Shown here piece by piece: positions 26,321-33,877 of a stretch of 64,000 nt of DNA. The notes beneath the pieces were generated by a model. It searched no databases and was not told the origin of the DNA. It saw nothing but the letters and a program-made list of their open reading frames with translations. The stretch comes from an uncultured Christensenellaceae bacterium (GTDB taxonomy: Bacteria > Bacillota > Clostridia > Christensenellales > Borkfalkiaceae). The position numbers were made by a program, and so were the translations under genes. Position 1 is the first letter of the stretch, and each line of letters begins with the position of its first letter. Location: the NCBI GenBank assembly GCA_910586945.1, contig CAJULO010000004.1, positions 1 to 64,000 of the forward strand, given 5' to 3'.

Positions 26321-26406
26321 TTGTGATTGTATTTTGATGTATAATTAGACGATGTATTCATCTCTATTTTTATATATGAGTTTGTCCTAGAAAATATGCA
26401 ACAAAT

Positions 26407-27123
26407 TTATCTTTCAATCATATTTAATTTATCTTTTGCATTCTGAATAATTGTTTCTGGGTTTAATTGATGTAAAAGTTCTTTTTGTTTTTCCTTTAAG
26501 TCTTTATTGATGAGATTATATCTTTCAATAGTACTATCTAAATTATTTTGTAAATTATTGATTACACCAACATTTATACAGATTAAAGCAAGAATAATTG
26601 CCATAATTGCAATGCCAACCGCTATTAAAATAGAAGCTTTTTTGCTACGTAAAACTGTCTTTTTATTTTCAATAATTTCCTTAGCTTCATCTTCATAGAG
26701 TGTATGTGCATATTGTGTTGTTGTCTCTGTAGGCAATAAATCAATATTATTTTCAATAGATATATCTACCTCATTTTGCGGTATAAATTGTTGTTCTTCT
26801 ACAATATCTTCAAATTGCATATTCTTAGCAACAATATGCTCGTTGTATTCGTTATGTGTATTGTATTCGTTAAAATTTTCCGCTTGCTCTTCGTCGGAAT
26901 CCACAAAAGTTTGTCGCAAAAAATCTATTGTATTATTATATTGGAAAGGGATTTCTTTTGTCGTATTTTCTTCTGTCGTTTTTTCTTCAATTTTCTCTCC
27001 ATCCCCTATAAGCTTTAAAAAATTTTCGGCAATACTCTCATTATGTGCAATTGACGCATCAGTCTCTGTGCTATCTTTTTGCATTGTATCCTGTCTATCT
27101 AACAAAAATAGATTTTTTGACAT
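26407..27123 (-). CDS. ftsL: FtsL-like bitopic division protein with long acidic cytoplasmic domain
   Basis: A 238-aa protein with about 160 acidic, Asn/Glu/Thr-rich cytoplasmic residues, one membrane segment (about 163-185) and a short extracellular coiled-coil (NNLQNNLDSTIERYNLI...) that ends at residue 238. The C-terminal part fits FtsL, which forms a complex with FtsB and FtsQ; the cytoplasmic part is much longer than in usual FtsL. The ATG at 27123 has AGGAG 7 nt upstream; the longer frame would overlap rsmH. Position between rsmH and the class B PBP is the canonical ftsL place. Confidence 0.75.
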   Translation of the reverse strand: MSKNLFLLDRQDTMQKDSTETDASIAHNESIAENFLKLIGDGEKIEEKTTEENTTKEIPFQYNNTIDFLRQTFVDSDEEQAENFNEYNTHNEYNEHIVAKNMQFEDIVEEQQFIPQNEVDISIENNIDLLPTETTTQYAHTLYEDEAKEIIENKKTVLRSKKASILIAVGIAIMAIILALICINVGVINNLQNNLDSTIERYNLINKDLKEKQKELLHQLNPETIIQNAKDKLNMIER

Positions 27124-27146
27124 AGCTTTTCTCCTAACTTTAAAAT

Positions 27147-28085
27147 TTAAACTCTTTGCCCTATGCGTAGTTTTGCTGACTTTGCTCTTGCATTGATTGC
27201 ACACTCTTCCGAGGAGGCAACAATTGGTTTTTTATAAATTTGTATTAGCTTTTGTTGGTTTCCACAAATACATATGGGAATACTTTTATCACAAATACAG
27301 GACATTTCTAATTTTCTAAATACATTTTTTACAATTCTATCCTCTAAAGAATGAAAGGTCATGATACAAATTCTACCACCACTACGCAAAGCTTGTACAG
27401 CTGTATAGACAAACTCCTCTAGTCCCTCCAACTCTTGATTGACTTCAATACGGATTGCCTGAAAAGTTTTACGTGCAAAAGCTGGTTTTCTATCCTTAGG
27501 AGGCATACTCTTTTCAATAATATTGCACAATTTAAAAGTACTATCAATCTTTCGTAACTGCCGCTCTTTCACAATATTTTTTGCTATTTGATAGGCATAT
27601 TTTTCTTCACCATATTCTTGAATAATTTTAAACAATCTCTCTTGTTCATAAGTATTTACAACTTGATAAGCAGAAAGCTCTTGTTTTTGGTCCATACGCA
27701 TGTCTAATGGAGCATCTTTCATATAGCTAAAACCTCTACGCATTTCATCTATTTGAAAGCTTGAGATTCCAAAATCAAGTAGAATTCCATCCAACTTGTC
27801 CACCTTTTCAAGTTCTAATACGCTTGCAATATCCTTATAATTGCTTTTATAAATTTTGAATCGACCTTGAAATTCTGCAAGTCTTGCTGTCGCCGCTACA
27901 ATGGCATCCTCGTCAATATCTGTAGCAATCAATCTACCACGTGGAGATGTCCGTTTCAAAATCTCAAAAGAATGTCCACCACCTCCCAATGTTCCATCAA
28001 AATAAATTCCATCCACCTTTAAGTCCAACCCTTGCATACATTCTTTTAACATAATTGATTTATGTTGAAAGTTGACTACTGACAT
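27147..28085 (-). CDS. rsmH: 16S rRNA (cytosine(1402)-N(4))-methyltransferase
   Basis: RsmH (MraW) methylates N4 of C1402 in the 16S rRNA P site using SAM. The 312-aa protein shows the SAM-binding DGTLGGGGHS near residue 29, the LDFGISSFQ motif near 103 and the C-terminal FHSLEDRIVK near 240. The RBS is AGGAG. It is the second gene of the dcw cluster, 38 nt after mraZ. Its target base is the same nucleotide whose 2'-O is methylated by RsmI (32246-33052). Confidence 0.96.
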   Translation of the reverse strand: MSVVNFQHKSIMLKECMQGLDLKVDGIYFDGTLGGGGHSFEILKRTSPRGRLIATDIDEDAIVAATARLAEFQGRFKIYKSNYKDIASVLELEKVDKLDGILLDFGISSFQIDEMRRGFSYMKDAPLDMRMDQKQELSAYQVVNTYEQERLFKIIQEYGEEKYAYQIAKNIVKERQLRKIDSTFKLCNIIEKSMPPKDRKPAFARKTFQAIRIEVNQELEGLEEFVYTAVQALRSGGRICIMTFHSLEDRIVKNVFRKLEMSCICDKSIPICICGNQQKLIQIYKKPIVASSEECAINARAKSAKLRIGQRV

Positions 28086-28123
28086 CTATATTCTCCTTTA
28101 TGCCAGCTATAGCGCTAGTCATC

Positions 28124-28564
28124 TTAGACTTCTTTTTTGCTGAGTGAATTTAATTTTGCAAAGATATTTGTTACATCACGATTTTTTGTTCTTGCTTCAA
28201 ATTTTTCAAGTGCCTCAATGCGTATAAATGATGCAGCTCCTGTTATTACAATGTCTTTATCAATTCCAGCATATGTACGCAATTCAAGGGGTAAAACAAT
28301 TCTACCTTGGTTATCTTCAACAACATCAAAAACCATACTTGTAAAGTCCGCTATAGCATTTTGTTTCTCTTCATCAAACAAAGTTACTTCCCCAAAACTT
28401 GCAAGTATCTTTTCATATTCATCCTTAGGCAAAACATAAATAGTTGCACTTGGTCCAAAAGATAATTTATATTCTTCTCCAAGTTCCGCTTTATATTTTG
28501 CCGGAATGCGTATTCTGTTTTTATCATCCAACCGATTGTTGAAACGGCCATTAAAAGAATACAT
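28124..28564 (-). CDS. mraZ: Transcriptional regulator MraZ
   Basis: A 146-aa double AbrB-like DNA-binding protein that represses or tunes the dcw operon. The two-repeat structure shows DDKNRIRIPAKY (about residues 13-24) and the matching DNQGRIVLPLELR segment (about 88-100). The start has GAGG upstream. It heads the dcw cluster, and four MraZ-box-like repeats overlap its own promoter, so autoregulation is very likely. Confidence 0.96.
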   Translation of the reverse strand: MYSFNGRFNNRLDDKNRIRIPAKYKAELGEEYKLSFGPSATIYVLPKDEYEKILASFGEVTLFDEEKQNAIADFTSMVFDVVEDNQGRIVLPLELRTYAGIDKDIVITGAASFIRIEALEKFEARTKNRDVTNIFAKLNSLSKKEV

Positions 28565-28593
28565 TGTTTTTTCTACCTCAAATTTGTACGTTT

Positions 28594-28622
28594 AGTATAT
28601 CAGTCATTTTAACCATTGTCAA
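28594..28622 (-). promoter_or_regulatory. Sigma-A promoter of the dcw cluster (PmraZ)
   Basis: Consensus TTGACA (complement of 28617-28622), 17-bp spacer and TATACT (complement of 28594-28599) on the minus strand, about 30 nt upstream of the mraZ ATG. The -35 box and spacer are covered by MraZ boxes. Confidence 0.85.
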
Positions 28623-28640
28623 CCACTTTTGACCACTTTT
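28601..28640 (-). promoter_or_regulatory. MraZ operator: four 10-bp phased repeats
   Basis: Reading the minus strand, the successive decamers are AAAAGTGGTC, AAAAGTGGTT, GACAATGGTT and AAAATGACTG. The first two match the AAAGTGG MraZ box known from other Firmicutes and Mollicutes; the last two are degenerate. The exact 10-bp period places them on one face of the helix. They overlap the -35 box and the spacer, which favours repression by MraZ. Confidence 0.8.
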
Positions 28641-28656
28641 TATAAAAATTTGCCAA

Positions 28657-29424
28657 TTATAAATTTTTATTGCTTTCTTCCAACATATTTTTAAAAATTT
28701 TTGCATTAAAATCTGCCTGTTTTCCTATAAATTGTACTGTGTTTTTTACAAAATTTCCATTTTTTTTCATATTTAGCAGTTTTTGGCGTATGTGGTTTAC
28801 TGTCCCTATATTCCCATCAAAAATTCTTGTTTGAAAATGCATTTGTACATATTCTTGAATGTGTATATAATGTGTGCATCCTAAAATGACACTATCAAAT
28901 TCCCCCTTTGGTAGATATTGTGACCAATCCACCCTATCCAATTGTAAAATATTTTTTTCAATCATACTGGCCAATTCGCGTGGAGCATTACACACAATTT
29001 GTCCATTTATATTATACTTTTGTAACAACTTTTGTACTCTTTTACTCTGTAAAGTTGCATTTGTTGCTAATAAAAGAATGGACTTCTTCTCTTCTTTTAC
29101 ATTCTGTAACGCTGGTAGGATTGCTGGTTCTATCCCAAAAATAGGATACTGCAATGCACTGTCTTCTCGCAATTTTTCAACACAAATTGCAGTCACTGTA
29201 TTACAAGCAAGCACTAAGGCATCTATGGAATAGGCACTTAAGCTCTGTAAAGCTACCTTTGTTTTTTGAAAAATTTCCAATTCGCATTTATTCCCATAAG
29301 GCATATTTCCATTATCTGCTAAATATATAAAATTTACCCCTTGTAAATGTAAATAACAATCCTTTAAAAGTGTTAGGCCACCAATACCACTATCAAATAT
29401 AGCTATAGTTTTTCTTTTTTCCAT
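28657..29424 (-). CDS. murI: Glutamate racemase
   Basis: MurI interconverts L- and D-glutamate to supply D-Glu to MurD. The 255-aa protein has FDSGIGGL (residues about 10-17), the first catalytic Cys in ACNT (near 74) and the second in GCTHY (near 184). The start has AAGGGA upstream. It is encoded just upstream of the dcw promoter on the same strand and diverges from rpsT. Confidence 0.94.
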   Translation of the reverse strand: MEKRKTIAIFDSGIGGLTLLKDCYLHLQGVNFIYLADNGNMPYGNKCELEIFQKTKVALQSLSAYSIDALVLACNTVTAICVEKLREDSALQYPIFGIEPAILPALQNVKEEKKSILLLATNATLQSKRVQKLLQKYNINGQIVCNAPRELASMIEKNILQLDRVDWSQYLPKGEFDSVILGCTHYIHIQEYVQMHFQTRIFDGNIGTVNHIRQKLLNMKKNGNFVKNTVQFIGKQADFNAKIFKNMLEESNKNL

Positions 29425-29506
29425 ATTCCATCCCTTTCATAAAATAAAATTACAGTATATATATATGTTTTTCGTATATATTTTTATATGATTTTATAAA
29501 AATTAG

Positions 29507-29535
29507 TTTACAAGTTGAAAAAAATATGTTACAAT
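29507..29535 (+). promoter_or_regulatory. Promoter of rpsT
   Basis: TTTACA (29507-29512), 17-bp spacer ending in TGT, and TACAAT (29530-29535). It lies about 40 nt upstream of the rpsT ATG. Confidence 0.65.
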
Positions 29536-29576
29536 ACTCTATAAGAATTAAATGTGTAAGTTTTAAGGAGAAAGAT

Positions 29577-29852
29577 ATGCCAAATATCAAATCAGCAAAA
29601 AAAAGAGTGCTTGTTTCCATAAAAAAGAAGGAACAAAATAAAATGATTAAATCTGAAATTAAAACTGCTATTAAAAAATATAGAGCTGCTATTTCAGAAA
29701 GAAATATCTCTTTAGCAGAACAACTACTACCACAAACTGTTTCATTGATTGACAGTGCTGCATCAAAGGGAATTTATCATAAAAAGAATGCTTCAAATAA
29801 ACAAGCAAATTTATCAAGAGCTTTATATCAATTAAAGACAGCTCAACAATAA
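29577..29852 (+). CDS. rpsT: 30S ribosomal protein S20
   Basis: A 91-aa Lys-rich primary 16S rRNA-binding protein. It starts with the family hallmark MPNIKSAKKRV and contains the conserved DSAASKGIYHKKNASNK-type segment (about residues 60-77). The ATG at 29577 has AAGGAG 7 nt upstream; the longer in-frame extension from 29526 is inside the promoter. It is a single-gene unit with its own terminator. Confidence 0.96.
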   Translation: MPNIKSAKKRVLVSIKKKEQNKMIKSEIKTAIKKYRAAISERNISLAEQLLPQTVSLIDSAASKGIYHKKNASNKQANLSRALYQLKTAQQ

Positions 29853-29876
29853 ATTACATGCAAAAATAGGTATATG

Positions 29877-29901
29877 GAACGGAAATATATAATTTCCGTT
29901 C
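29877..29901 (+). terminator. Terminator of rpsT
   Basis: Ten-bp stem GAACGGAAAT/ATTTCCGTTC with a 5-nt loop followed by TATTTCATTTTC. A second, weaker hairpin (TTCCC/GGGAG stem) lies at about 29938-29964. Confidence 0.7.
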
Positions 29902-30027
29902 TATTTCATTTTCATTTTAAATAGTATATAATTTATAAATATTCCCAAATTTGGTGGGAGTATTTTATTTATATCTGCATTATACTATATACTACATTGA
30001 AATATAATTTAAGAGGAGTTGAATAAT

Positions 30028-30879
30028 ATGCAACAATTGGTCATTATCGGACAAGGGCCAGCAGGTATTAGTGCTGCAATTTATGCTGTACGCAGTGGTA
30101 CACCAGTTACAGTTTTAGCAAAAGATTTAGGGGCTATGAAAAAAGCGGATATAATTGAAAATTATTATGGATTCCCTGAGGCAATTTCTGCCACGGAACT
30201 ACTCAATAACGGCATTAAACAAGCTAAAAATTTAGGCGTAAATTTTGTAAACACTGAAGTATATGGTATTGAATATGCTACAGATGGATTTGTGATTAAA
30301 AGTAACGTTGAAGATATTTCTGCAAAAGCAGTGATTATTGCTTGTGGTATGACGCGTAATGTTCCTAAAATCGAAAATATTGAAAAATTTGAAGGAAAAG
30401 GGATAAGTTACTGTGCTATCTGTGATGCATTTTTTTATCGTAATAAAAAAGTTGCTGTTATTGGCTCTGGACAATATACCTTACACGAGTATCAAGTCTT
30501 AAAAAATGTTATTCAAGATGTAACTATATTAACAAATGGTGCTTCCCCTAACTTTACAGAAGCACATAATACAAAGAAAATTAAAAGTTTTGAGGGTGAT
30601 ACAACCGTTCAAGCTGTAATTTTTGAAGATGGTTCTCGCGAAGAATTTGACGGTATTTTTATTGCCAATGGGAGTGTTGGTCCTTTTGAACTTTCAAAAA
30701 AAATTGGACTACAACTTGAAAAAAACAAAATCGTAGTTGATGCTAAAATGCAAACAAACATCCCCGCTATTTATGCCTGTGGGGACTGTGTTGCCGGACT
30801 TATGCAAGTTCCAAAAGCAATTTATGAAGGAATGATTGCCGGTATTGAAGCAAGTAGATATATGAAGAGTAAAAAGTAA
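30028..30879 (+). CDS. Thioredoxin-reductase-like flavoprotein lacking NADPH motifs
   Basis: A 283-aa two-domain flavoprotein with the TrxB layout: FAD-binding GQGPAG at residues 8-13, redox CAIC at 129-132 and a C-terminal CGDC...AIYEGMIAG FAD segment. The NAD(P)H domain is atypical: GGGNSA is replaced by GSGQYT (146-151) and the HRR phosphate-binding motif by TNG. Such losses are known in ferredoxin- or flavin-dependent thioredoxin reductases of some clostridia, so a non-NADPH donor is plausible (inferred). It is also about 30 residues short. The ATG at 30028 has GAGGAG 9 nt upstream. No thioredoxin gene is adjacent. Confidence 0.8.
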   Translation: MQQLVIIGQGPAGISAAIYAVRSGTPVTVLAKDLGAMKKADIIENYYGFPEAISATELLNNGIKQAKNLGVNFVNTEVYGIEYATDGFVIKSNVEDISAKAVIIACGMTRNVPKIENIEKFEGKGISYCAICDAFFYRNKKVAVIGSGQYTLHEYQVLKNVIQDVTILTNGASPNFTEAHNTKKIKSFEGDTTVQAVIFEDGSREEFDGIFIANGSVGPFELSKKIGLQLEKNKIVVDAKMQTNIPAIYACGDCVAGLMQVPKAIYEGMIAGIEASRYMKSKK

Positions 30880-30919
30880 ATTGCTTGTAGAAATATGTAG
30901 ATTAGATATAATAAAGAAT

Positions 30920-31606
30920 ATGGATAAAAGCTATTTATTAGAGGAATTTACGCCAAATTACGAAAAATTACTAGCATACGGATTTAAATACAATAATACT
31001 GGTTATGAACTGCAAAAGACATTACTTGATACAAATTTTTATTTTAAAATTAGAATATCCAATCATACATTTACTATTGATGTATATGATATCTTTACAG
31101 ATGAACAATATATTCTCTTTAATATCCAAGATAGTATTGGTAGTTATGTTGGAAAAATAAGAGCTGAAGCAAATGCACTGATAACGAAAATTTTAGATGC
31201 ATGCTTTTACCATACAGATATAAAAAAGCATATTACTGCATATATTAGCCATATATTTGCTGTAAAACCGATATACCCTTTTACAAGGTATCCAAATTAC
31301 TATACTTTTAAAACAAAAGAAAATGATAAATGGTTTGCTCTTATTATGGATGTTCCAGCAGAAAAATTAAAACTAGGACAAAAAGAACTTATTTCTATCA
31401 TAAACTTAAAAGCAAGACTTGAAAGAATACAATGTTTAGTCAATAATACAACAATTTTACCAGCTTATCATATGCATAAAAAAAGTTGGATAACTATAGT
31501 TTTAAATAAAAATACTAATATACAACAACTTCAAAATCTGATAGTAGAAAGTTATGCATTGGCAAATAGCACTAAAAGAAATATAAAATCTAAAGAAGAT
31601 ATATAG
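30920..31606 (+). CDS. MmcQ/YjbR family protein with N-terminal extension
   Basis: A 228-aa protein whose C-terminal half is a MmcQ/YjbR (CyaY-like fold) domain: YPNYYTFKT, KWFALIMDVP and the closing LPAYHMHKKSWITI block are hallmarks. About 110 N-terminal residues precede the domain, as in some clostridial members. The function is unknown; the family is often called DNA-binding without strong proof. ATG 30920 is the likely start, though no good Shine-Dalgarno is visible; a TTG at 30881 directly after trxB is the alternative. It lies 40 nt downstream of the flavoprotein gene, probably co-transcribed. Confidence 0.78.
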   Translation: MDKSYLLEEFTPNYEKLLAYGFKYNNTGYELQKTLLDTNFYFKIRISNHTFTIDVYDIFTDEQYILFNIQDSIGSYVGKIRAEANALITKILDACFYHTDIKKHITAYISHIFAVKPIYPFTRYPNYYTFKTKENDKWFALIMDVPAEKLKLGQKELISIINLKARLERIQCLVNNTTILPAYHMHKKSWITIVLNKNTNIQQLQNLIVESYALANSTKRNIKSKEDI

Positions 31607-31649
31607 TACAAAATAACATAATTTTGATGATTGAACAAGAAGGAAAAAT

Positions 31650-32161
31650 ATACAAATTGAATTTATAGAAGTAACTAATTTAGAAAAAACTCAATTTATT
31701 GAAAATTTACAAAAAGCATTTGCCGTTACAATAGAGCGTGAATTTGGAGATAAAAACAAAATTTGATTCCATCAAAAGAAGATATTTTACATGCTATGCA
31801 TAAGGAAAGAGCTGAAAGCTATTTGATTTATGCCGAAAAAATACAGGTTGGTGAATGTATTTTATTGATTGATAAAAATAGCAATTGTAATATTTTAGAT
31901 TTTCTTTTTATCAATAAAGGTATGGAAGGAAAAAACTTAGGTGTAAAAATTTGGCGCGCCATTAAAAATAAGTATCCACAGACAAAGCGTTGGATGACAA
32001 TAACTCCACATTTTGAAGTACGCAATATACATTTTTATATCAATAAATGTCAATTTAAAGCGGTTGAATTTGCACATCCGCATTATTTGAGTAGTACTCG
32101 CCCTATTCATCCTATTTTAAAAGATGAATATTATTTTTATTTTGAAAAAGAGATGCAATAA
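31650..32161 (+). pseudogene. Broken GNAT-family N-acetyltransferase
   Basis: Two frames together make a GNAT-like protein. The first (31650-31763) reads xQIEFIEVTNLEKTQF...REFGDKNK and stops at TGA 31764; the second (31763-32161) continues LIPSKEDI through an acetyl-CoA-binding-like GMEGKNLGVKIW segment and the closing RNIHFYINKCQF motif. A one-base deletion in the A4T3 run at 31758-31764 would explain the break. The expected start codon is ATA (31650) after a good AAGGA, suggesting ATG was lost too. A sequencing error could explain the frameshift but hardly both lesions. Confidence 0.75.
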
Positions 32162-32172
32162 ATTTGCATCTC
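32150..32172. terminator. Hairpin at the end of the GNAT pseudogene
   Basis: Stem GAGATGCAA/TTGCATCTC with a 5-nt loop that contains the TAA stop of the GNAT frame, followed by TCTTTC. It lies between converging genes. Confidence 0.5.
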
Positions 32173-32245
32173 TCTTTCATCATTTTTAATAATAGACGAA
32201 TATATCTTCTCTATATCATTACAGTTTTACCGTAATTTCTAAAAA

Positions 32246-33052
32246 CTATTTTTTGTCTATGGAGAATTTATATAAAGTATTTTTAGGTACCCCTCTATCT
32301 TGTGCAACTAATTTTAACGCCTCTTTTTTATCCAATCCTTGATTTATATAATACTCTATATGTTCTAGTTCTGTTAAACTATTTAATGGATTTTCAATTT
32401 TTGATGCTCCTTCTATAAGCAAAACATATTCGCCTTTTTTCTCAGTTGATAATCCACTGGATAATTGAAAATGTTGAATTGATTCATGTATTTTGCTAAT
32501 TTCACGCACAGCACATGCCTGTCTATCTCCAAAAACTTCGTAGAGTAATAGGATATCTTTCTCTATATCATGCGGAGCAGAATATAAAATTATTGTTGCC
32601 ATACTATTTTTATAATGATTCAAAAGTTCTCTTTTTTCTTTTGTATTTCCACGTAAAAATCCTAAAAATGTAAACTGCATAGTAGAAAATCCACTCAAAA
32701 CCAATGCATTTACAAAGGCACTTGCCCCTGATATTACAGTATATGCAATATTATTTTTCTGTAATTCTTGCACAATACAATAACCAGGGTCGCATATACT
32801 AGGCATACCAGCATCAGAAAGAATTGCTATTTCTTTTCCCGCTTGTACTGCAGCAATAATTTTATATGCAGCATATTTTTCATTAAATTTATGACAGGAT
32901 TGTAAAGGTTTTTTAATTTGATAATGATTTAATAATTTAATAGAATGTCGTGTATCTTCACAAAAGATAACATCAACTTGTTTTAAAATGTCAATAGCTC
33001 TAAAAGTTATTTCCGCCAAATTACCTATTGGTGTTGCAACAAAATAAACCAT
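32246..33052 (-). CDS. rsmI: 16S rRNA (cytidine(1402)-2'-O)-methyltransferase
   Basis: RsmI adds the 2'-O-methyl group of C1402 in the decoding centre. The 268-aa tetrapyrrole-methylase-fold protein begins with the family signature VATPIGNLAEIT and has CEDTRHS near residue 31, followed by ILSDAGMPSICDPG near 77. It is paired with trmN6 (8-nt gap), the common Firmicutes yabB-rsmI arrangement. Confidence 0.95.
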   Translation of the reverse strand: MVYFVATPIGNLAEITFRAIDILKQVDVIFCEDTRHSIKLLNHYQIKKPLQSCHKFNEKYAAYKIIAAVQAGKEIAILSDAGMPSICDPGYCIVQELQKNNIAYTVISGASAFVNALVLSGFSTMQFTFLGFLRGNTKEKRELLNHYKNSMATIILYSAPHDIEKDILLLYEVFGDRQACAVREISKIHESIQHFQLSSGLSTEKKGEYVLLIEGASKIENPLNSLTELEHIEYYINQGLDKKEALKLVAQDRGVPKNTLYKFSIDKK

Positions 33053-33060
33053 AAATTCTC

Positions 33061-33759
33061 CTAATTCTTTTTCATATTTAAGACATCTTTTAGAACATCC
33101 AAGGCAATTTTACCCCCCTTTCGTCCTTCCATTAGAAATAAATAAGGTTTTTCTTCTACTTTCCCTTTTATAAATTGTAATTTTTTAGGTTCAATGCCAT
33201 ATTTATGCAAAGTATATATCACTTCCGCTAGACGCTCTACCTTATGACAAAGTACAAATTTACCGCCATATTTTAACTTTTTACTTGCTATTTGTACAAT
33301 TTCATCAAAACAAATGGTAATTTCCTTCCTACAAATAGCGATGTGATATTTTTCTTTTGCAAATCCACCTCTCTCATACGGTGGATTACATAAAATAATA
33401 TCAAATTTCTCTCTATAATTTTCATTAGCATATTCTTGTAATGATGTATTGATAACTTTTACATTCTTTAAATGATTATATTCTATCGTTTTTTCTGCCA
33501 ATTGTATCAATTCCGTTTGCAATTCTATCAATGTTAGTGTGGATATTTCAAAATTGTTGCATAAAAATTGAAATCCTACTACACCACATCCGGCACAAAA
33601 ATCGGCAACATTATCTCCCTTTTTTGCTTGAATAAAATTTGCTAATAAAATTGAATCACTTGTAAAATGGTATACATCTTTTGCTTGAAAAATAGCAAAT
33701 TTGCTATTTTTTCCCTTACCTTTTGCCTCTAAAAACTCTAATCCTTCTTGCATATTCAT
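33061..33759 (-). CDS. tRNA1(Val) (adenine(37)-N6)-methyltransferase-like protein
   Basis: A 232-aa SAM-dependent methyltransferase of the YabB/TrmN6 group. The SAM site is seen as VADFCAGCGVVGF (about residues 49-61), and the N6-adenine or exocyclic-amine motif NPPY is near residue 125 (LCNPPYERGG). The substrate is probably a tRNA adenine, by family; it has not been shown for Clostridia members. No Shine-Dalgarno is seen before ATG 33759 or 33753. It precedes rsmI in the same operon. Confidence 0.82.
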   Translation of the reverse strand: MNMQEGLEFLEAKGKGKNSKFAIFQAKDVYHFTSDSILLANFIQAKKGDNVADFCAGCGVVGFQFLCNNFEISTLTLIELQTELIQLAEKTIEYNHLKNVKVINTSLQEYANENYREKFDIILCNPPYERGGFAKEKYHIAICRKEITICFDEIVQIASKKLKYGGKFVLCHKVERLAEVIYTLHKYGIEPKKLQFIKGKVEEKPYLFLMEGRKGGKIALDVLKDVLNMKKN

Positions 33760-33877
33760 AAAAGTATTGTATCATGTGCATATCAAAAAGTCAAATAATG
33801 CTTTTCTTATCCTATAAATACAGCAATAAATTTACCAACTTCTGCATAAAAATTTATCCCTTGCACATTGTAGTGGT

